Notes: generated by a model from the sequence alone, not told the origin. DNA of 64,000 nucleotides from DATKIY01 sp963726755 (GCA_963726755.1 CAVSDB010000001.1:1116001-1180000); one strand, 5' to 3'; shown: positions 24,524-35,385, counted from the first letter of the stretch. Translations and numbers: made by a program.

Positions 24524-26146
24524 ACCGAGAGTTACCCCTGACCGGTCGGGGTTCAGGGCTGGTCTCCGCCGCGCTGTTGATCGCCGGTGTGACTGTTGTC
24601 GCCCGAATCATTGGGTTCCTGCGGTTCGCAGTGTTGGCCCGCACGGTGGGGACTGGGCTGCCTTGGTGACGTCTACGCCAGCGCGAATGCTGTCCCAAAC
24701 GTCGTGTACGAACTGGTGATCGGTGGCGCGCTGGCTGCCGTGGTGGTGCCTCTGGTCGCTGGTCGAAACGCTGGGGATGATCCCCAACAAGTAAGGCAAA
24801 CGGTCGCCGCTCTTCATGGCTGGGTGCTGACTCTCCTGATTCCGGTCACTGTGCTGGGTTACCTCCTGTCCGGTGTCATCGTCGATGTGTTCCTTGGGTC
24901 AGGCTGCGACAGTGCCAAGGCGTCGAGCACCGGCGTTGCCATGCTGTGGGTCTTCTTGTTGCAGATACCGGTGTACGGAGTCACAGTCGTTGCGCAGGGC
25001 GCACTTCAAGGGCACCGTCGATTCTTAGCTCCCGCAATCGCTCCTGCTATCTCGAGCATCGTGGTTATCGGCGGCTACCTTCTGTATGCCCAGTTGGCCG
25101 GGGCTGATCGTGGAGACCTCGAGGCGTTGACTACCGGCCAGTTCATCGCACTCGCGGGCGGTACCACGTTGGGTGTCTTTGTTTTGATGTTGGTGCAACT
25201 ACCAGCACTTGCCAGGGCAGGACTGGTGGTGTGGCCGTCGTGGCGATTTCCGGAACTGGACGCGGCTCGAGTGTGGCCTCTGGCGTGGAGTGGCTCGCTG
25301 GTCGTTGGTGGTCAATGGCTGGCCTTTGCGGCGGGCATTGTTTGGAGCAACACCTACGGGGACACCGGAAGCGCTCTGATCTTCACTCTGGGCTGGACGC
25401 TGTTCTTGTTGCCATGGGCGATATTGGTTTTCCCGATTAGTACGAGTGTGTTTCCGCAGTTGGCTCGCCTTCATGCCCAGCAAGACATACCGCTACTTCA
25501 GCGAACGATTGCGCTGAGCACTAGGGCGGCACTGACAGCTGCTGCTGTTGGGGGTGCGGGGCTGGCTGCCGCCGCCGAACCCTTGGCGCGAGTCATGATT
25601 GAAGGTGCCCCAGGACCGAACGGTGTTCCGGCGCTGGCCGGGCTGCTTACCGCGTTGGCGCCGGGTGTCGTCGCCTACGGAGTGCAAGGACATGCGGTGA
25701 GAGTTCTGGCCGCATGTCATCGGGCACCACTCGCCGCCTTGGGCTCAAGCGCTGGATGGATTGTCGGACTCGTCATCGCAGGTTGGGCTGTGCGAGGCGC
25801 TGATGGTGACGCGGTCAACGTTGCTACCGCGTTGGGTCGCGGTTTCAGCATCGGACTGGTGGTTGCCGCAGTCTGGCTGGTAGTGAGCATTCGACTGGTT
25901 TCCGGTGACGCTGCCACTCGTGGCTTGGCCCGAACTGCTGGCGCGGCCTTACTCGGTGCCTTGGTCGCGGGCTGGGGATTCTCTCGGCTGGTTGAGGGCA
26001 CGCAGGCAGGCGTCTGGGTCAGCGTGATCATGGTGCTTGCTATCGGGCTCGCGTCGACGGCGATCGTGTTAGGAGTCGTGCTCGCAGCCGATCCCGATGC
26101 GGCGAAGTCGGCACTAAGCAGATGGCAGGGGGGTGCCAGGTCGTGA
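24520..26146 (+). CDS. murJ: MurJ/MviN-family lipid flippase (frameshift near 24657)
   Basis: Likely flips lipid II or a related lipid-linked sugar across the membrane. The predicted protein is almost entirely hydrophobic with about 13 helices. The first helix begins GLVSAALLIAGVTVVARIIGFLRF, and GDVYASANAVPNVVYELVIGGAL matches the MVN family core. Removing one base near 24657 (ACTGGGCTGCC) joins the N-terminal helix to the rest; about 541 residues result. GTG start in overlap with the upstream transferase gene. The next gene starts in a GTGA overlap with its stop. Confidence 0.85.
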
Positions 26147-28295
26147 CCGTCAGACGGCTCGCGTTCGGTGCCGCGGCATTTTGCCTGCTCGGCACGTTGG
26201 TCAGTTCGTCGGCGGCTGGCGACGCGACAGCAGCCGTCGATGATGTCGCAGGAGAAAGCCAACTCCTGTCGTGATCGTGGGCATGCCGGGGTTGCGCTGG
26301 AGTGATGTCACACCAGAGGAAACTCCCTACCTGTCGGCCCTGGCGTCACATTCGGCAGTTGGCCAGATGTCGATCCGATCAGCCCGGTCGCAGACGTGTC
26401 CGGCGGACGGTTGGGTTCAGATGGGAACCGGCAATCGCGCGCAGTATCCGGTCAGCGACGGTATATCCGACGGAGCGTGTCAGACGCTGCCCGACGTCAC
26501 AGAAAGTTCGTCCGGGGGGGCGACGGTCGACAACTGGTCGACCATCGTGGACGAAAACCAGGGACTGTTGTTCGGGGCGGTACCTGGGCTCTTGGGGCAG
26601 ACCCTGAACGATGCTGACTACTGCACGACGGCGGTATCCGATGGGGCCGCGCTAGCTGCGGCCAATGTGAGTGGCGACGTAGATCGGTGGGTCGCGGACT
26701 CTGAACAACTCTCCAAGACTGAACTCGGTTGGTGCCCCCTCACCGTGGTGGCCGCGGAGATTCCTGATGTCGATGCTGCAGTCCGGCGACCGTAAATCTG
26801 ACGACCTTGCTGAGCTTCGATCGGCTCGTTGAGTCGGTGGACGAGGAGCGGCCCATCGATTCGCTGTTGTTGGTGCTTGGCATCAGCGACCTTCCCAACG
26901 AGACCGGACAGCTCCACTTGGCGTTGGCTCAAGGTCCTGGCTTCGACGGTGGATACCTGACTAGTGGTTCCACCAGGCGTGCGCCCTTCGTTCAGCTCTC
27001 GGACGTCGCCCCCACTGTGCTGCAGACGATGGATCTGACGATCCCGCCAGAGATGCCGTATCAACCGATCACTGCCGTTTCGGCAGCGAACGATCGGGGA
27101 CGCTCGGCTGGCTCAGCTCAATGAGGTAGCACTGCGAGCAGATGTGCAGGGAAAGTTGATCTCGGCCTTCTTCGCTGGGTTGGTGTTGTCCCAGGCGATT
27201 CTCTATCTAGCAGCGTTTCTCACCCTGCGTCGACACCGAAGTGACCGCACGGGGAACAAGGTGCTGTCGATTACCCACGTGGTTGCGGTGGCTGCGGCAG
27301 CGGTTCCAGCAGCCACGTATCTGGCAAGTTTGTTGCCCTGGTGGCGGTCGTCTCATCCGGTGCTGGCGCTGCTCGGGGCCATTGCGCTAGCGACCGCGCT
27401 GGTCACCGGCTTGTCTTTTGCTGGACCATGGCGACGTCACCCATTCGGTCCGGCTGGGGCGGTGGCCGGGGCCACCGTGCTCGTGCTGACGCTCGACTTG
27501 GTGGCCGGAGCTCCGCTGCAGTTGGCGAGTGTTGCTGGCTATTCACCGGTCGTTGCTGGTCGATTCGTGGGATTTGGCAACCTGGCGTTCGTCATCTTTG
27601 GTACGGCAGCACTGCTCGCGACTGCCGCATTGATCAGCGGCAAGTCCCGTAAGACGACGACAGTGATCGTTGTGGCGGTTGGAATTTTCGCGGTTGTTTG
27701 GGACGGACTGCCGCAGTTGGGAGCAGATTTCGGCGGTGTGCTGGCGTTGGTGCCAGCCTTCGGCACGCTCGGTTGGGTGGCGACCGGTCGCAAACTCACG
27801 TGGCGCCCTCTGGCGTTGATGCTTGGGGCTGCAGTGGCAGTGGTAGCCGTCATAGCGATCGTGGACTTTCTGCGACCGGACTCAGAACGTTCACACATTG
27901 GACGGTTTGTGAACTCGGTGCTCACCGGGGACGCGGGCCTGATCTTGCAACGAAAGATCGCTGCGAACTGGTCCCTGCTCACCACGAACGTGCTGACACT
28001 TATGGTGCCGCTAGCAATCGTCTTCTTGATCTTCCTGCTGCGGCGACCGAGTGGGTTGCTGCCTTGGAGTTTTACGCAGGTACCGACCCTGCGTCCGGGT
28101 CTGCTGGCGGTGCTGGTGCTGGGCATCGTCGGAGCACTGGTGAACGACTCCGGTGTCGCGATTCCAGCGATGGCGGCAACGCTGGCAATCCCCATCACCG
28201 TCGCAGTCATGGTGCGATCAATGCGGCTGTCCGACGAATGGGCACAACCCCCGCCGCCGCCGCGCGTGGCGTTACCGGCTGAGCCGCCTGCCTGA
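26143..28295 (+). CDS. Membrane protein with exported alkaline-phosphatase-like domain (three frameshifts)
   Basis: Rejoined, about 717 residues. A signal or anchor helix (LAFGAAAFCLLGTLVSS) is followed by an exported domain (TPVVIVGMPGLRWSDV, TCPADGWVQMGTGNRAQY, FVQLSDVAPTVLQTMDL). The fold resembles alkaline-phosphatase superfamily proteins, but I do not see the full metal site. The C-terminal half has about ten helices. Indels lie near 26254 and 26782 (each a missing base) and 27092 (an extra base). Similar proteins sit near steA and pyrG in actinobacteria. The function is unknown; an envelope role is inferred from neighbours. Confidence 0.7.
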
Positions 28296-28299
28296 TACT
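28294..28299 (+). promoter_or_regulatory. Candidate -10 box for pyrG
   Basis: TACTCT at 28294-28299 follows a weak -35 TTACCG at 28270-28275 with an 18-base spacer. Transcription would start near 28306, leaving a leader of about 60 bases before the pyrG start. Confidence 0.35.
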
Positions 28300-28367
28300 C
28301 TGGTATCCCGTGGATCGCAGAGCAATCCCACTGAAATTAATGTCGGGATCGAACACGGGAGCCAATC

Positions 28368-30098
28368 TTGGCAAGTGAGCAGCAGACCAAGCACATTTTC
28401 GTTACCGGCGGAGTCGCCTCCAGTCTCGGCAAGGGTTTGACCGCCTCCAGTCTCGGCAACCTGCTCAAGGCCCGCGGTCTACGAGTGACTATGCAGAAAC
28501 TCGACCCTTATCTCAACGTCGATCCCGGCACGATGAACCCGTTCCAACACGGCGAGGTCTTTGTCACCGACGACGGGACGGAGACCGACCTCGACATCGG
28601 CCACTACGAGCGGTTCCTGGATCGTGAGCTTGCCGGTTCGGCAAATGTCACGACAGGTCAGGTCTATTCGACAGTTATCGCCAAGGAACGTCGCGGGGAG
28701 TATCTCGGCGACACCGTGCAGGTCATTCCGCACATCACCAATGAGATCAAGAGCCGAATTCGCCGGATGGCCACCAACGACGTCGACGTGGTGATCACCG
28801 AAGTTGGCGGGACTGTCGGCGATATCGAATCGCTGCCATTCCTTGAGGCCATCAGGCAGGTTCGTCACGAGGTGGGTCGTGACTCGACCTTCGTCGTGCA
28901 CGTGTCGCTGCTGCCATACATCGGACCGTCGGGCGAACTGAAGACCAAGCCGACCCAACACTCAGTTGCCGCGTTGCGCAGTATCGGTATCTCACCAGAT
29001 GCCATCGTGCTCCGGGCAGACCGCGCGGTGCCCGACAGCATCAAGCGCAAGATCGGTCTGATGTGCGACGTCGAAGATGGAGCCGTTGTCGCGGCCGTCG
29101 ACGCACCAAGCATCTACGACATTCCTAAGGTGCTGCACCGAGAAGGTCTGGACGCCTACGTCGTTCGACGCCTCGGCCTGCCCTTCCGCGACGTCGACTG
29201 GACGGCCTGGGACGAGTTGCTGCGTCGGGTGCACCATCCCGCACACGAGGTGACTGTCGCTTTGGTCGGCAAGTACATCGACCTGCCAGATGCGTACTTG
29301 TCGGTGACCGAGGCCCTGCGTGCCGGCGGATTCGCCAACGATGCGCGAGTGGTTTTGAAGTGGGTGACCTCTGACGAATGTGCCACTCCGGATGCTGCAG
29401 CTCAGCAGTTGGCCGGCGTGGATGCCGTCTGCGTTCCGGGTGGCTTCGGAGTACGAGGTATTGAGGGCAAACTCGGCGCGCTGAAGTACGCGCGCGAGCA
29501 CCACATTCCTACGCTTGGGCTCTGCCTCGGGTTGCAGTGCATGGTGATTGAGTACGCCAGAAATATCGCGGGACTTGTCGATGCCAACTCCATGGAGTTC
29601 GACAACACCACACCTCACCCGGTTATCGCGACCATGAACGATCAACGCGACGTCGTCGCGGGGGAGCGCGACATGGGCGGCACGATGCGTCTCGGGTTGT
29701 ACCCGGCGAAGCTGCTTGAGGGTTCGGTGTTCGACGAGACGTACGGCGAGCCGTACGTCGAAGAGCGACACCGTCATCGGTTCGAGGTGAACAACGACTA
29801 CCGGGATCGCCTTGAAGCGTCCGGCTTGGTGATCAGCGGGACCTCACCTGATGGCCGTTTGGTCGAGTTCGTCGAATTGCCACGAGAGGTTCACCCCTAC
29901 TACGTGGCGACGCAGGCGCACCCGGAGTTCCGCTCCCGTCCGACGCGCGCGCATCCGTTGTTCGAAGGACTTGTCGCTGCGGCGGTGGCACGTAAGCCAG
30001 AGCAGGTCGCACTGCCTGAAATGACTGAGCCGGAAATGAGTCAGCCGGAAATCAACCACGAATCTGCTGTCGCTCCGGCGCCGTTGGCTGGCGCGTGA
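28368..30098 (+). CDS. pyrG: CTP synthase
   Basis: Makes CTP from UTP and glutamine. The N-terminal amidoligase domain has IFVTGGVASSLGKGLTASSL and DPYLNVDPGTMNPFQHGEVF. The C-terminal glutamine amidotransferase has GGFGVRG, the nucleophile in LGLCLGLQCMVIEYARN and the His/Glu pair in QAHPEFRS. 576 residues; the last 30 or so are a low-complexity, methionine- and glutamate-rich tail with a repeated PEMxxPE unit. The start is TTG at 28368 with CGGGAG upstream, fitting the conserved TKHIFVTGG position. Confidence 0.96.
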   Translation: MASEQQTKHIFVTGGVASSLGKGLTASSLGNLLKARGLRVTMQKLDPYLNVDPGTMNPFQHGEVFVTDDGTETDLDIGHYERFLDRELAGSANVTTGQVYSTVIAKERRGEYLGDTVQVIPHITNEIKSRIRRMATNDVDVVITEVGGTVGDIESLPFLEAIRQVRHEVGRDSTFVVHVSLLPYIGPSGELKTKPTQHSVAALRSIGISPDAIVLRADRAVPDSIKRKIGLMCDVEDGAVVAAVDAPSIYDIPKVLHREGLDAYVVRRLGLPFRDVDWTAWDELLRRVHHPAHEVTVALVGKYIDLPDAYLSVTEALRAGGFANDARVVLKWVTSDECATPDAAAQQLAGVDAVCVPGGFGVRGIEGKLGALKYAREHHIPTLGLCLGLQCMVIEYARNIAGLVDANSMEFDNTTPHPVIATMNDQRDVVAGERDMGGTMRLGLYPAKLLEGSVFDETYGEPYVEERHRHRFEVNNDYRDRLEASGLVISGTSPDGRLVEFVELPREVHPYYVATQAHPEFRSRPTRAHPLFEGLVAAAVARKPEQVALPEMTEPEMSQPEINHESAVAPAPLAGA

Positions 30099-30791
30099 GT
30101 TCTGCCGACGACGAGCTCGCCGACCAGGTTGGAGCCCGAGAGGTACGTCAGACGCGTTGAGCGATACCAAGGAGCCAAGTGGGCATTGGTAACTGACAGC
30201 GTCGAACTTGACGGCGACGTTGTCGTCGAGCGGGACGTCGTTGTTCACCCCGGAGCCGTTGGCATCGTCGCCCTCGACGATGACGAACGCGTGGTGTTGA
30301 TCCGGCAATATCGTCATGCCGTGCAGGCGCAGTTGTGGGAGCTACCAGCTGGACTTCTGGACGAACCGGGTGAGGATCCACTTGTTGGCGCGCAGCGCGA
30401 ACTCTTCGAAGAGGCGCACCTGCGCGCCGATTCGTGGGACCTTCTCATCGACTTGTATTCGTCGCCGGGGATGAGCAGCGAAGTCATCCGAATCTTTCTG
30501 GCTCGAGACCTACATGAGGTCGCCGAGCATGAACGTCATGAGCAGGTCGATGAGGAACGTGACATGCCGTCGGTACGCGTTCCGCTCGATGTGGCTTGCG
30601 ACCTCGCCATGCGAGGCAGAATCCACAACGCTATGGCGGTGGCTGGTCTGCTGGCCACAGAGCGGGCGCGCGCGTCAGGTTGGGCAGGATTGCGATCAGT
30701 CGCCAACCCACTGCGGAAGCCCCACGAGGCGGTGATTCACAGGGTTGTAGTTCGACAACCCCGCCCCTCCAAGGCCCCGCAATCACGTTAG
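30095..30791 (+). CDS. NUDIX hydrolase, ADP-ribose pyrophosphatase type (frameshift near 30149)
   Basis: Resembles NudF/ADP-ribose pyrophosphatases. The NUDIX box is EDPLVGAQRELFEEAHL near residue 92; the glycine usually found in EExG is histidine here. The frame from GTG 30095 (GTGA overlap with pyrG, MSSADDELADQVGAREV) breaks near 30149; removing one base joins it to RRVERYQGAKWALV. An uncorrected start at 30129 would lose the N-terminus. Its place between pyrG and ald/xerD matches Streptomyces and Mycobacterium. Confidence 0.85.
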
Positions 30792-30878
30792 ACTCCCCTT
30801 CGCCCGATCTGCCATGGGGCGCGGTACCGGCCAGTCGACAACTGCGCCGCTTATCTGTCACTAAGGACGTTGATAGCA

Positions 30879-31995
30879 GTGAAGGTCGGCATCCCACGCG
30901 AGGTTAAGAATCACGAGTACCGGGTAGCTATCACACCAGCGGGTGTCCACGAGTTAACACGTGGCGACCACGAGGTCTTCATCGAGACCGATGCCGGTGT
31001 TGGATCCTCGATCAGCAACGACGAGTACACCGCCGCAGGGGCAAAGATCTTGCCGACGGCCGACGATGTCTGGCAGACCGGTGATCTGATCTTGAAGGTC
31101 AAGGAACCCATTGCTGAGGAGTACTCACGCATGCGCGATGGGCAACTGCTCTTCACCTACTTGCATTTGGCTGCCGACCGCGGGTGCACCGACGCACTGG
31201 TCAACAACGGCGTCACGGCCATCGCCTACGAGACGGTCGAAATGCCTGATCGATCGCTTCCTCTTGCTTGCCCCGATGTCAGAGGTGGCAGGACGGATGG
31301 GGCCGCAGGTTGGTGCGTCCACGCTGCAGCGCGCCAATGGCGGTCGCGGGATGTTGCTCGGCGGAGTCCCCGGTGTGCAGGCAGCCAAGGTCGTGGTGCT
31401 CGGTGGTGGCGTTTCTGGTCTGAATGCGGCGCAGATCGCCGTCGGGATGGGCGCCAACGTGACCATCCTGGACATCAACGCCAAGCGACTGGCTGAAATC
31501 GACCGGCTCTACCAGGGCCGACTCCAGACTCTGATGTCGAGTTCGTACGCCATCGAGCAGCAGGTCCAAGACGCCGATCTCGTGATCGGCGCGGTGCTGA
31601 TCCCAGGTGCGAAGGCACCAAAGCTGGTGAACAACGACCTGGTGTCTCGGATGAAGCCTGGTGCCGTTCTGGTGGATATCGCCATCGACCAGGGTGGGTG
31701 CTTCGAAGGTTCGCGTCCCACGACGCATGCCGATCCCACCTTCAAGGTGCACGACACCGTCTTCTACTGCGTCGCGAACATGCCAGGGGCTGTTCCGCAC
31801 ACCTCAACGTTCGCACTGACGAATGTGACGTTGCCGTACGCGGTTCAGTTGGCAAACAAGGGCTGGCGACAGGCGCTGGCCGATCGCGCCGAACTGCGAC
31901 CCGGTCTGAACACCCACGAGGGCCAGATCACTTATGAAGCAGTGGCCACGGCGTTTGACCTGCCCTGGATCACTGTCGAAGAAGCCATGGCCTGA
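30879..31995 (+). CDS. ald: Alanine dehydrogenase (frameshift near 31266)
   Basis: Interconverts alanine and pyruvate plus ammonia with NAD. The N-terminus KVGIPREVKNHEYRVA, the substrate-binding lysine in LKVKEP and histidine in TYLHLA, and the NAD-binding VVVLGGGVSGLNAAQIA are all present. The frame breaks in CTTGCTTGCC near 31266; removing one base gives RSLPLLAPMSEVAGRMG and about 371 residues in all. I prefer GTG 30879, which makes the protein start MKVGIPREV like its homologues; TTG 30870 is possible. Confidence 0.93.
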
Positions 31996-32002
31996 GCGAG
32001 GG

Positions 32003-32878
32003 CTACGGCAGCAAAGGACGAATCTCGCGGGCAAAGGTGTTAGCGATTTTGCGGTAGCCCTTGCTGTTGGAGTGCGGATCACCGGTGTGCTTCTTCGAGC
32101 AGAACCACGTCCAGTTGCACGCGTTCGCGACGTTGACCGGTACCCGACCTGCTCCCGGCACAACGACGGTGTCGGTGAAGTTCGCAGTGTCGTAGGTGGC
32201 GGCCACATCGGCAACCACGACACCGGCGTCCTCGTAGCGTCGACGTCAGCCCTCTGTTAAGCGTCGTCATGGTCCGCTGAGCGATCTTGGCAAGCGCATG
32301 GCCGTGGGGCAGCAGTCCCCAAAAGCCTAGGAAGGGCGTGTAGTAGTTCATCGCGACGATCGGCACGTCTGGGCCGGCCGCTAAGCCGCAGTGATGGACG
32401 ATGTGGGCGAGTCGGTGCTGGATGCGAGGCAATCTTTCGATCACACAGGGACGTGAAAAGACGCCGCTGCTGTGGAAGCAGTGGAAGAGCGCGTCGTTGG
32501 CTCCAATGTCGATGGTGATGAAGGGCACCTGACCTGGGTGAGCCTTCAAGAAGCGAACAGCAGCCGCCAACTGTGACTCTGCCGCGAAGTTACACGGCGA
32601 GTGATCGCCAGCGATCATCGTCCGGGTGGTCTCTCCAGGCGCAGCCGAACTTTTGGTGGGTGAGGCCGGCGATGTCACCCCGGAGATCGCGCCACAGGTC
32701 CTCGACGTATCCCTTGTGGTTGCTGGCTGGCCCTGGCTGGAAACTAGCGGCCAGCGAGTCACCGAGCGAGACGTAGATGCGTGGCTTACTGCCGCCTGCC
32801 TCGGCCGCGGTACCGCTCCAGCCGAATCCTGCGATGGCCACGCGTGACCGCGATGAGTGCGATCGAGAACCTGCGCAT
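32003..32878 (-). CDS. Secreted SGNH/GDSL-type esterase or lipase (three frameshifts)
   Basis: Rejoined, about 290 residues. Block I VSLGDSLAASF supplies the nucleophile serine, block III ITIDIGANDALF the GxND, and block V GDPHSNSKGYRKIA the Asp/His pair. A signal peptide starts at ATG 32878 (MRRFSIALIAV, then VAIAGFG) with AGGGGG upstream; indels near 32852, 32638 and 32238 have to be removed. The substrate is not evident. It is divergent from xerD and convergent with ald. Confidence 0.82.
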
Positions 32879-32906
32879 CAGTGCCCCCTAGGAGCGAAAG
32901 GATCAG

Positions 32907-33926
32907 GTGGCCGCAGGCTACTCAAGCGCAGGTCTCAGTGTCGATGGCCTTCATCTCCTGCCATTCGCCTACTGTCTTGGCGTGATCGACGATCCTGGAA
33001 CCAACCACCCGCTGCCCCGTGCAGTGTCTGGCTATCTCGATCACCTTGCGGTGGAACGTGGCCTGGCGGCCAACACGCTGAGTTCCTATCACCGCGATCT
33101 CGGGCGTTACCTGGAGTTCTGTGCCCAGGCGGACTTGGTCAATGTCGAGGATGTCAGCCCTCGTGACCTTTCCAAGTTCGCGGCCCGGCTGCGAGAGGGC
33201 GATCCAGACCACCCACCGCTCGCCGTGTCGTCGGCAGCCCGGGCTGTCGTGGCGGCCCGAGGATTTCATCGATTCGCGCACTCCGAGGGTTGGAGCCCTA
33301 CGGACCCTGCTGTGGGTGTTAAGCCACCAGCTCCGCCGCAACGGCTGCCGAAGGCGCTCTCGGTCGACGATGTGGAGCGGCTCCTCGCAGCAGCCGGTGA
33401 GGGGCAATCGCCTCGTGAGTTGCGCGACCGGGCGTTGCTTGAGGTTCTCTACGGGACCGGAGCCCGAATTTCTGAGGCGACCGGACTCGACGTTGACGAT
33501 CTTGATCTTGAGGAAGGCTCGGTCCGGCTCACCGGCAAGGGCAGCAAGCAGCGCATGGTGCCCCTCGGCCGGTTCGCGGTGGCGGCGTTGGACGCCTACC
33601 TGACCAAGGGCCGGCTTGACCTGGTTCAAGCCGGTACGGGTAGCTCGGCGGTCTTCGTCAATTTCCGAGGGAGTCGGCTTAGCCGACAGAGCGCCTGGAC
33701 GGTCTTGCGGGTGACCTCTGAACGAGCCGGGTTGAAGTCAGCGGTCTCACCGCACACCCTTCGACACACCTTCGCCACCCACCTGCTCGACGGCGGCGCC
33801 GACGTGCGGGTCGTCCAGGAACTGCTGGGTCATGCGTCCGTCACGACCACCCAGATCTACACACTGGTAACCGTGGACCGACTTCGCGAGGTCTACGCCT
33901 CTAGCCACCCCAGAGCACTGGGATAG
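32907..33926 (+). CDS. xerD: Tyrosine recombinase XerD
   Basis: Resolves chromosome dimers at dif. The N-terminal core-binding domain is SGYLDHLAVERGLAANTLSSY. In the catalytic domain the tetrad is visible: Arg in TGARISEATGL, Lys in GKGSKQRMV, HxxR in HTLRHTFATHLL, His in LLGHASVTTTQIY and the tyrosine in that last motif. 339 residues from GTG 32907, which has AAAGGATC before it; GTG 32982 would give a more usual 314 residues but lacks a clear ribosome site. I find no dif site in the window. Confidence 0.93.
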   Translation: MAAGYSSAGLSVDGLHLLPFAYCLGVIDDPGTNHPLPRAVSGYLDHLAVERGLAANTLSSYHRDLGRYLEFCAQADLVNVEDVSPRDLSKFAARLREGDPDHPPLAVSSAARAVVAARGFHRFAHSEGWSPTDPAVGVKPPAPPQRLPKALSVDDVERLLAAAGEGQSPRELRDRALLEVLYGTGARISEATGLDVDDLDLEEGSVRLTGKGSKQRMVPLGRFAVAALDAYLTKGRLDLVQAGTGSSAVFVNFRGSRLSRQSAWTVLRVTSERAGLKSAVSPHTLRHTFATHLLDGGADVRVVQELLGHASVTTTQIYTLVTVDRLREVYASSHPRALG

Positions 33927-33980
33927 CCGCCAGATTCCAACGGCCTCAGGTGGTTTCTGCTGCCCGATCTGGGCCCGCGC

Positions 33981-34010
33981 TTGCCGCTGCTCGTGCCAGC
34001 CCCCTAGAGT
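33981..34010 (+). promoter_or_regulatory. Candidate promoter for parA
   Basis: TTGCCG (33981-33986) and TAGAGT (34005-34010) with an 18-base spacer. The predicted start is near 34017, giving a leader of about 35 bases before parA. Confidence 0.4.
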
Positions 34011-34050
34011 CCCCACTTGTAGATGAGTCTGTCGAGAGGCAAATAGATCA

Positions 34051-34926
34051 GTGGACATGTCGACAAATATTGGACCAGACCCGGGTGCCGCAGGCGCAGC
34101 GGACGGTCCCACCTTCCGCCCGATGCCAGTGTTTCCCGACCCACCTCCGATCGAGGAGCACGGCCCGGCCCGCATCATCTCGATGTGCAACCAGAAGGGT
34201 GGGGTGGGTAAGACCACCACGACCATCAACCTGGGAGCTGCGCTCGCCGAGCTCGGCCGCCGGGTGCTGTTGGTGGACTTCGATCCGCAGGGGGCGCTGT
34301 CGGTCGGTCTTGGAGTGAATCCTCACGAACTCGACCGCACGGTCTACAACCTGCTGATGGACCGCGGAGTGGACGCCGAGGACATCCTGTTGAAGACCAA
34401 CGTCGTCGGGATGGACCTGCTGCCTAGCAACATCGACCTGTCGGCCGCCGAGGTCCAGTTGGTGGGGGAGGTGGCTCGAGAGACGATCCTCGGCCGAGGT
34501 CTGGCTCCCATCGCTGTCGATTACGACTACGTCCTGATCGACTGCCAGCCCTCACTCGGCTTGCTGACGGTCAATGCGCTCACGGCTTCGGACGCGGTGA
34601 TCATCCCGCTGGAGTGCGAATTCTTCGCGCTCCGTGGTGTCGCGCTTCTCATGGACACTATAACGAAAGTCCAAGATCGGCTTAACCCTCAACTTGAACT
34701 TGATGGAATCCTCGCCACGATGTACGACAGCCGAACCACCCATGGTCGAGAGGTGCTGGCCAGGGTGGTCGAGGCCTTCGGGGACCGGGTTTTCCACACC
34801 GTGATCAACCGAACCGTCCGATTCCCCGAAACCACCGTCGTGGGGGAGCCAATCACCACCTACGCCAGCAAGTCGTCCGGTGCTGCGGCGTACCGCCAAC
34901 TAGCACTTGAGGTGTTGTCGCGATGA
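34051..34926 (+). CDS. ParA/Soj-family ATPase (scpAB-linked)
   Basis: A 291-residue ParA-type ATPase. The deviant Walker A CNQKGGVGKTTTTINLG is near residue 47, DFDPQGALSVGLG follows, and Walker B-like YVLIDCQPSLGLL is near 155. This is the second ParA that actinobacteria carry beside scpA and scpB (like Rv1708), away from the oriC parAB. GTG at 34051; an ATG two codons on is equivalent. The stop overlaps the following small gene as ATGA, so the two form a pair. Confidence 0.9.
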   Translation: MDMSTNIGPDPGAAGAADGPTFRPMPVFPDPPPIEEHGPARIISMCNQKGGVGKTTTTINLGAALAELGRRVLLVDFDPQGALSVGLGVNPHELDRTVYNLLMDRGVDAEDILLKTNVVGMDLLPSNIDLSAAEVQLVGEVARETILGRGLAPIAVDYDYVLIDCQPSLGLLTVNALTASDAVIIPLECEFFALRGVALLMDTITKVQDRLNPQLELDGILATMYDSRTTHGREVLARVVEAFGDRVFHTVINRTVRFPETTVVGEPITTYASKSSGAAAYRQLALEVLSR

Positions 34927-35330
34927 GCCGTCGAGCAGCGCTGCCAGGCGCAAGCGAGTTGTTCCGAGCAACCTCGTCAACCGCTTCGCTGGCTGAGGCT
35001 GAGAAGCCAACGCCGGCGCAGGAGATCCGAACCCGGGGTGAGCCCGCCAATGGTGCTGCCCCAGCGGACCAGCCGCAGCAGCGATCCAGGCGGCGGCAAG
35101 CTAATCCCGGGGAGAGCACCGGGCGGGAGCGTCACGACGAGAAGATCACCGTGTACCTGTCAGCGGACGAATTGGTCCAGTTGGACGAGGCCAAGGCCGC
35201 TCTTTACCGGGATCAGGGCATGAAGGTCGACCGAGGCCGCATCGTGCGCGAGGCGGTTGCGGTCGTCATCGGTGACCTGGCAGCCAAGGGCGAGGCCAGC
35301 ATTCTGGCCCGGCGGCTTCGAGAGGGCTGA
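34923..35330 (+). CDS. Small basic protein with ribbon-helix-helix-like C-terminus, partner of ParA
   Basis: 135 residues. The first 70 are low-complexity and probably disordered. The C-terminal 65 contain KITVYLSADELVQLDEAKAAL and VDRGRIVREAVAVVIGDL, a strand-helix-helix pattern like ribbon-helix-helix DNA-binding proteins. It overlaps parA as ATGA. Small RHH proteins such as ParG serve as ParA partners on plasmids, so a centromere-binding or regulatory role is possible; that is inference. Homologous small genes occupy this place in other actinobacteria. Confidence 0.75.
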   Translation: MSRRAALPGASELFRATSSTASLAEAEKPTPAQEIRTRGEPANGAAPADQPQQRSRRRQANPGESTGRERHDEKITVYLSADELVQLDEAKAALYRDQGMKVDRGRIVREAVAVVIGDLAAKGEASILARRLREG

Positions 35331-35373
35331 GCCACCGGGCCTAGTCCGGCGTCGCCATCGGCCAGCGTTGGGC

Positions 35374-35379
35374 TAGCGT
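35374..35379 (+). promoter_or_regulatory. Leaderless -10 box for scpA
   Basis: TAGCGT at 35374-35379 is followed by exactly 6 bases and then GTG at 35386. This is the same geometry as the aroH, DUF2235 and cupin promoters in this window and decides the scpA start. Confidence 0.5.
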
Positions 35380-35385
35380 TCGGCT

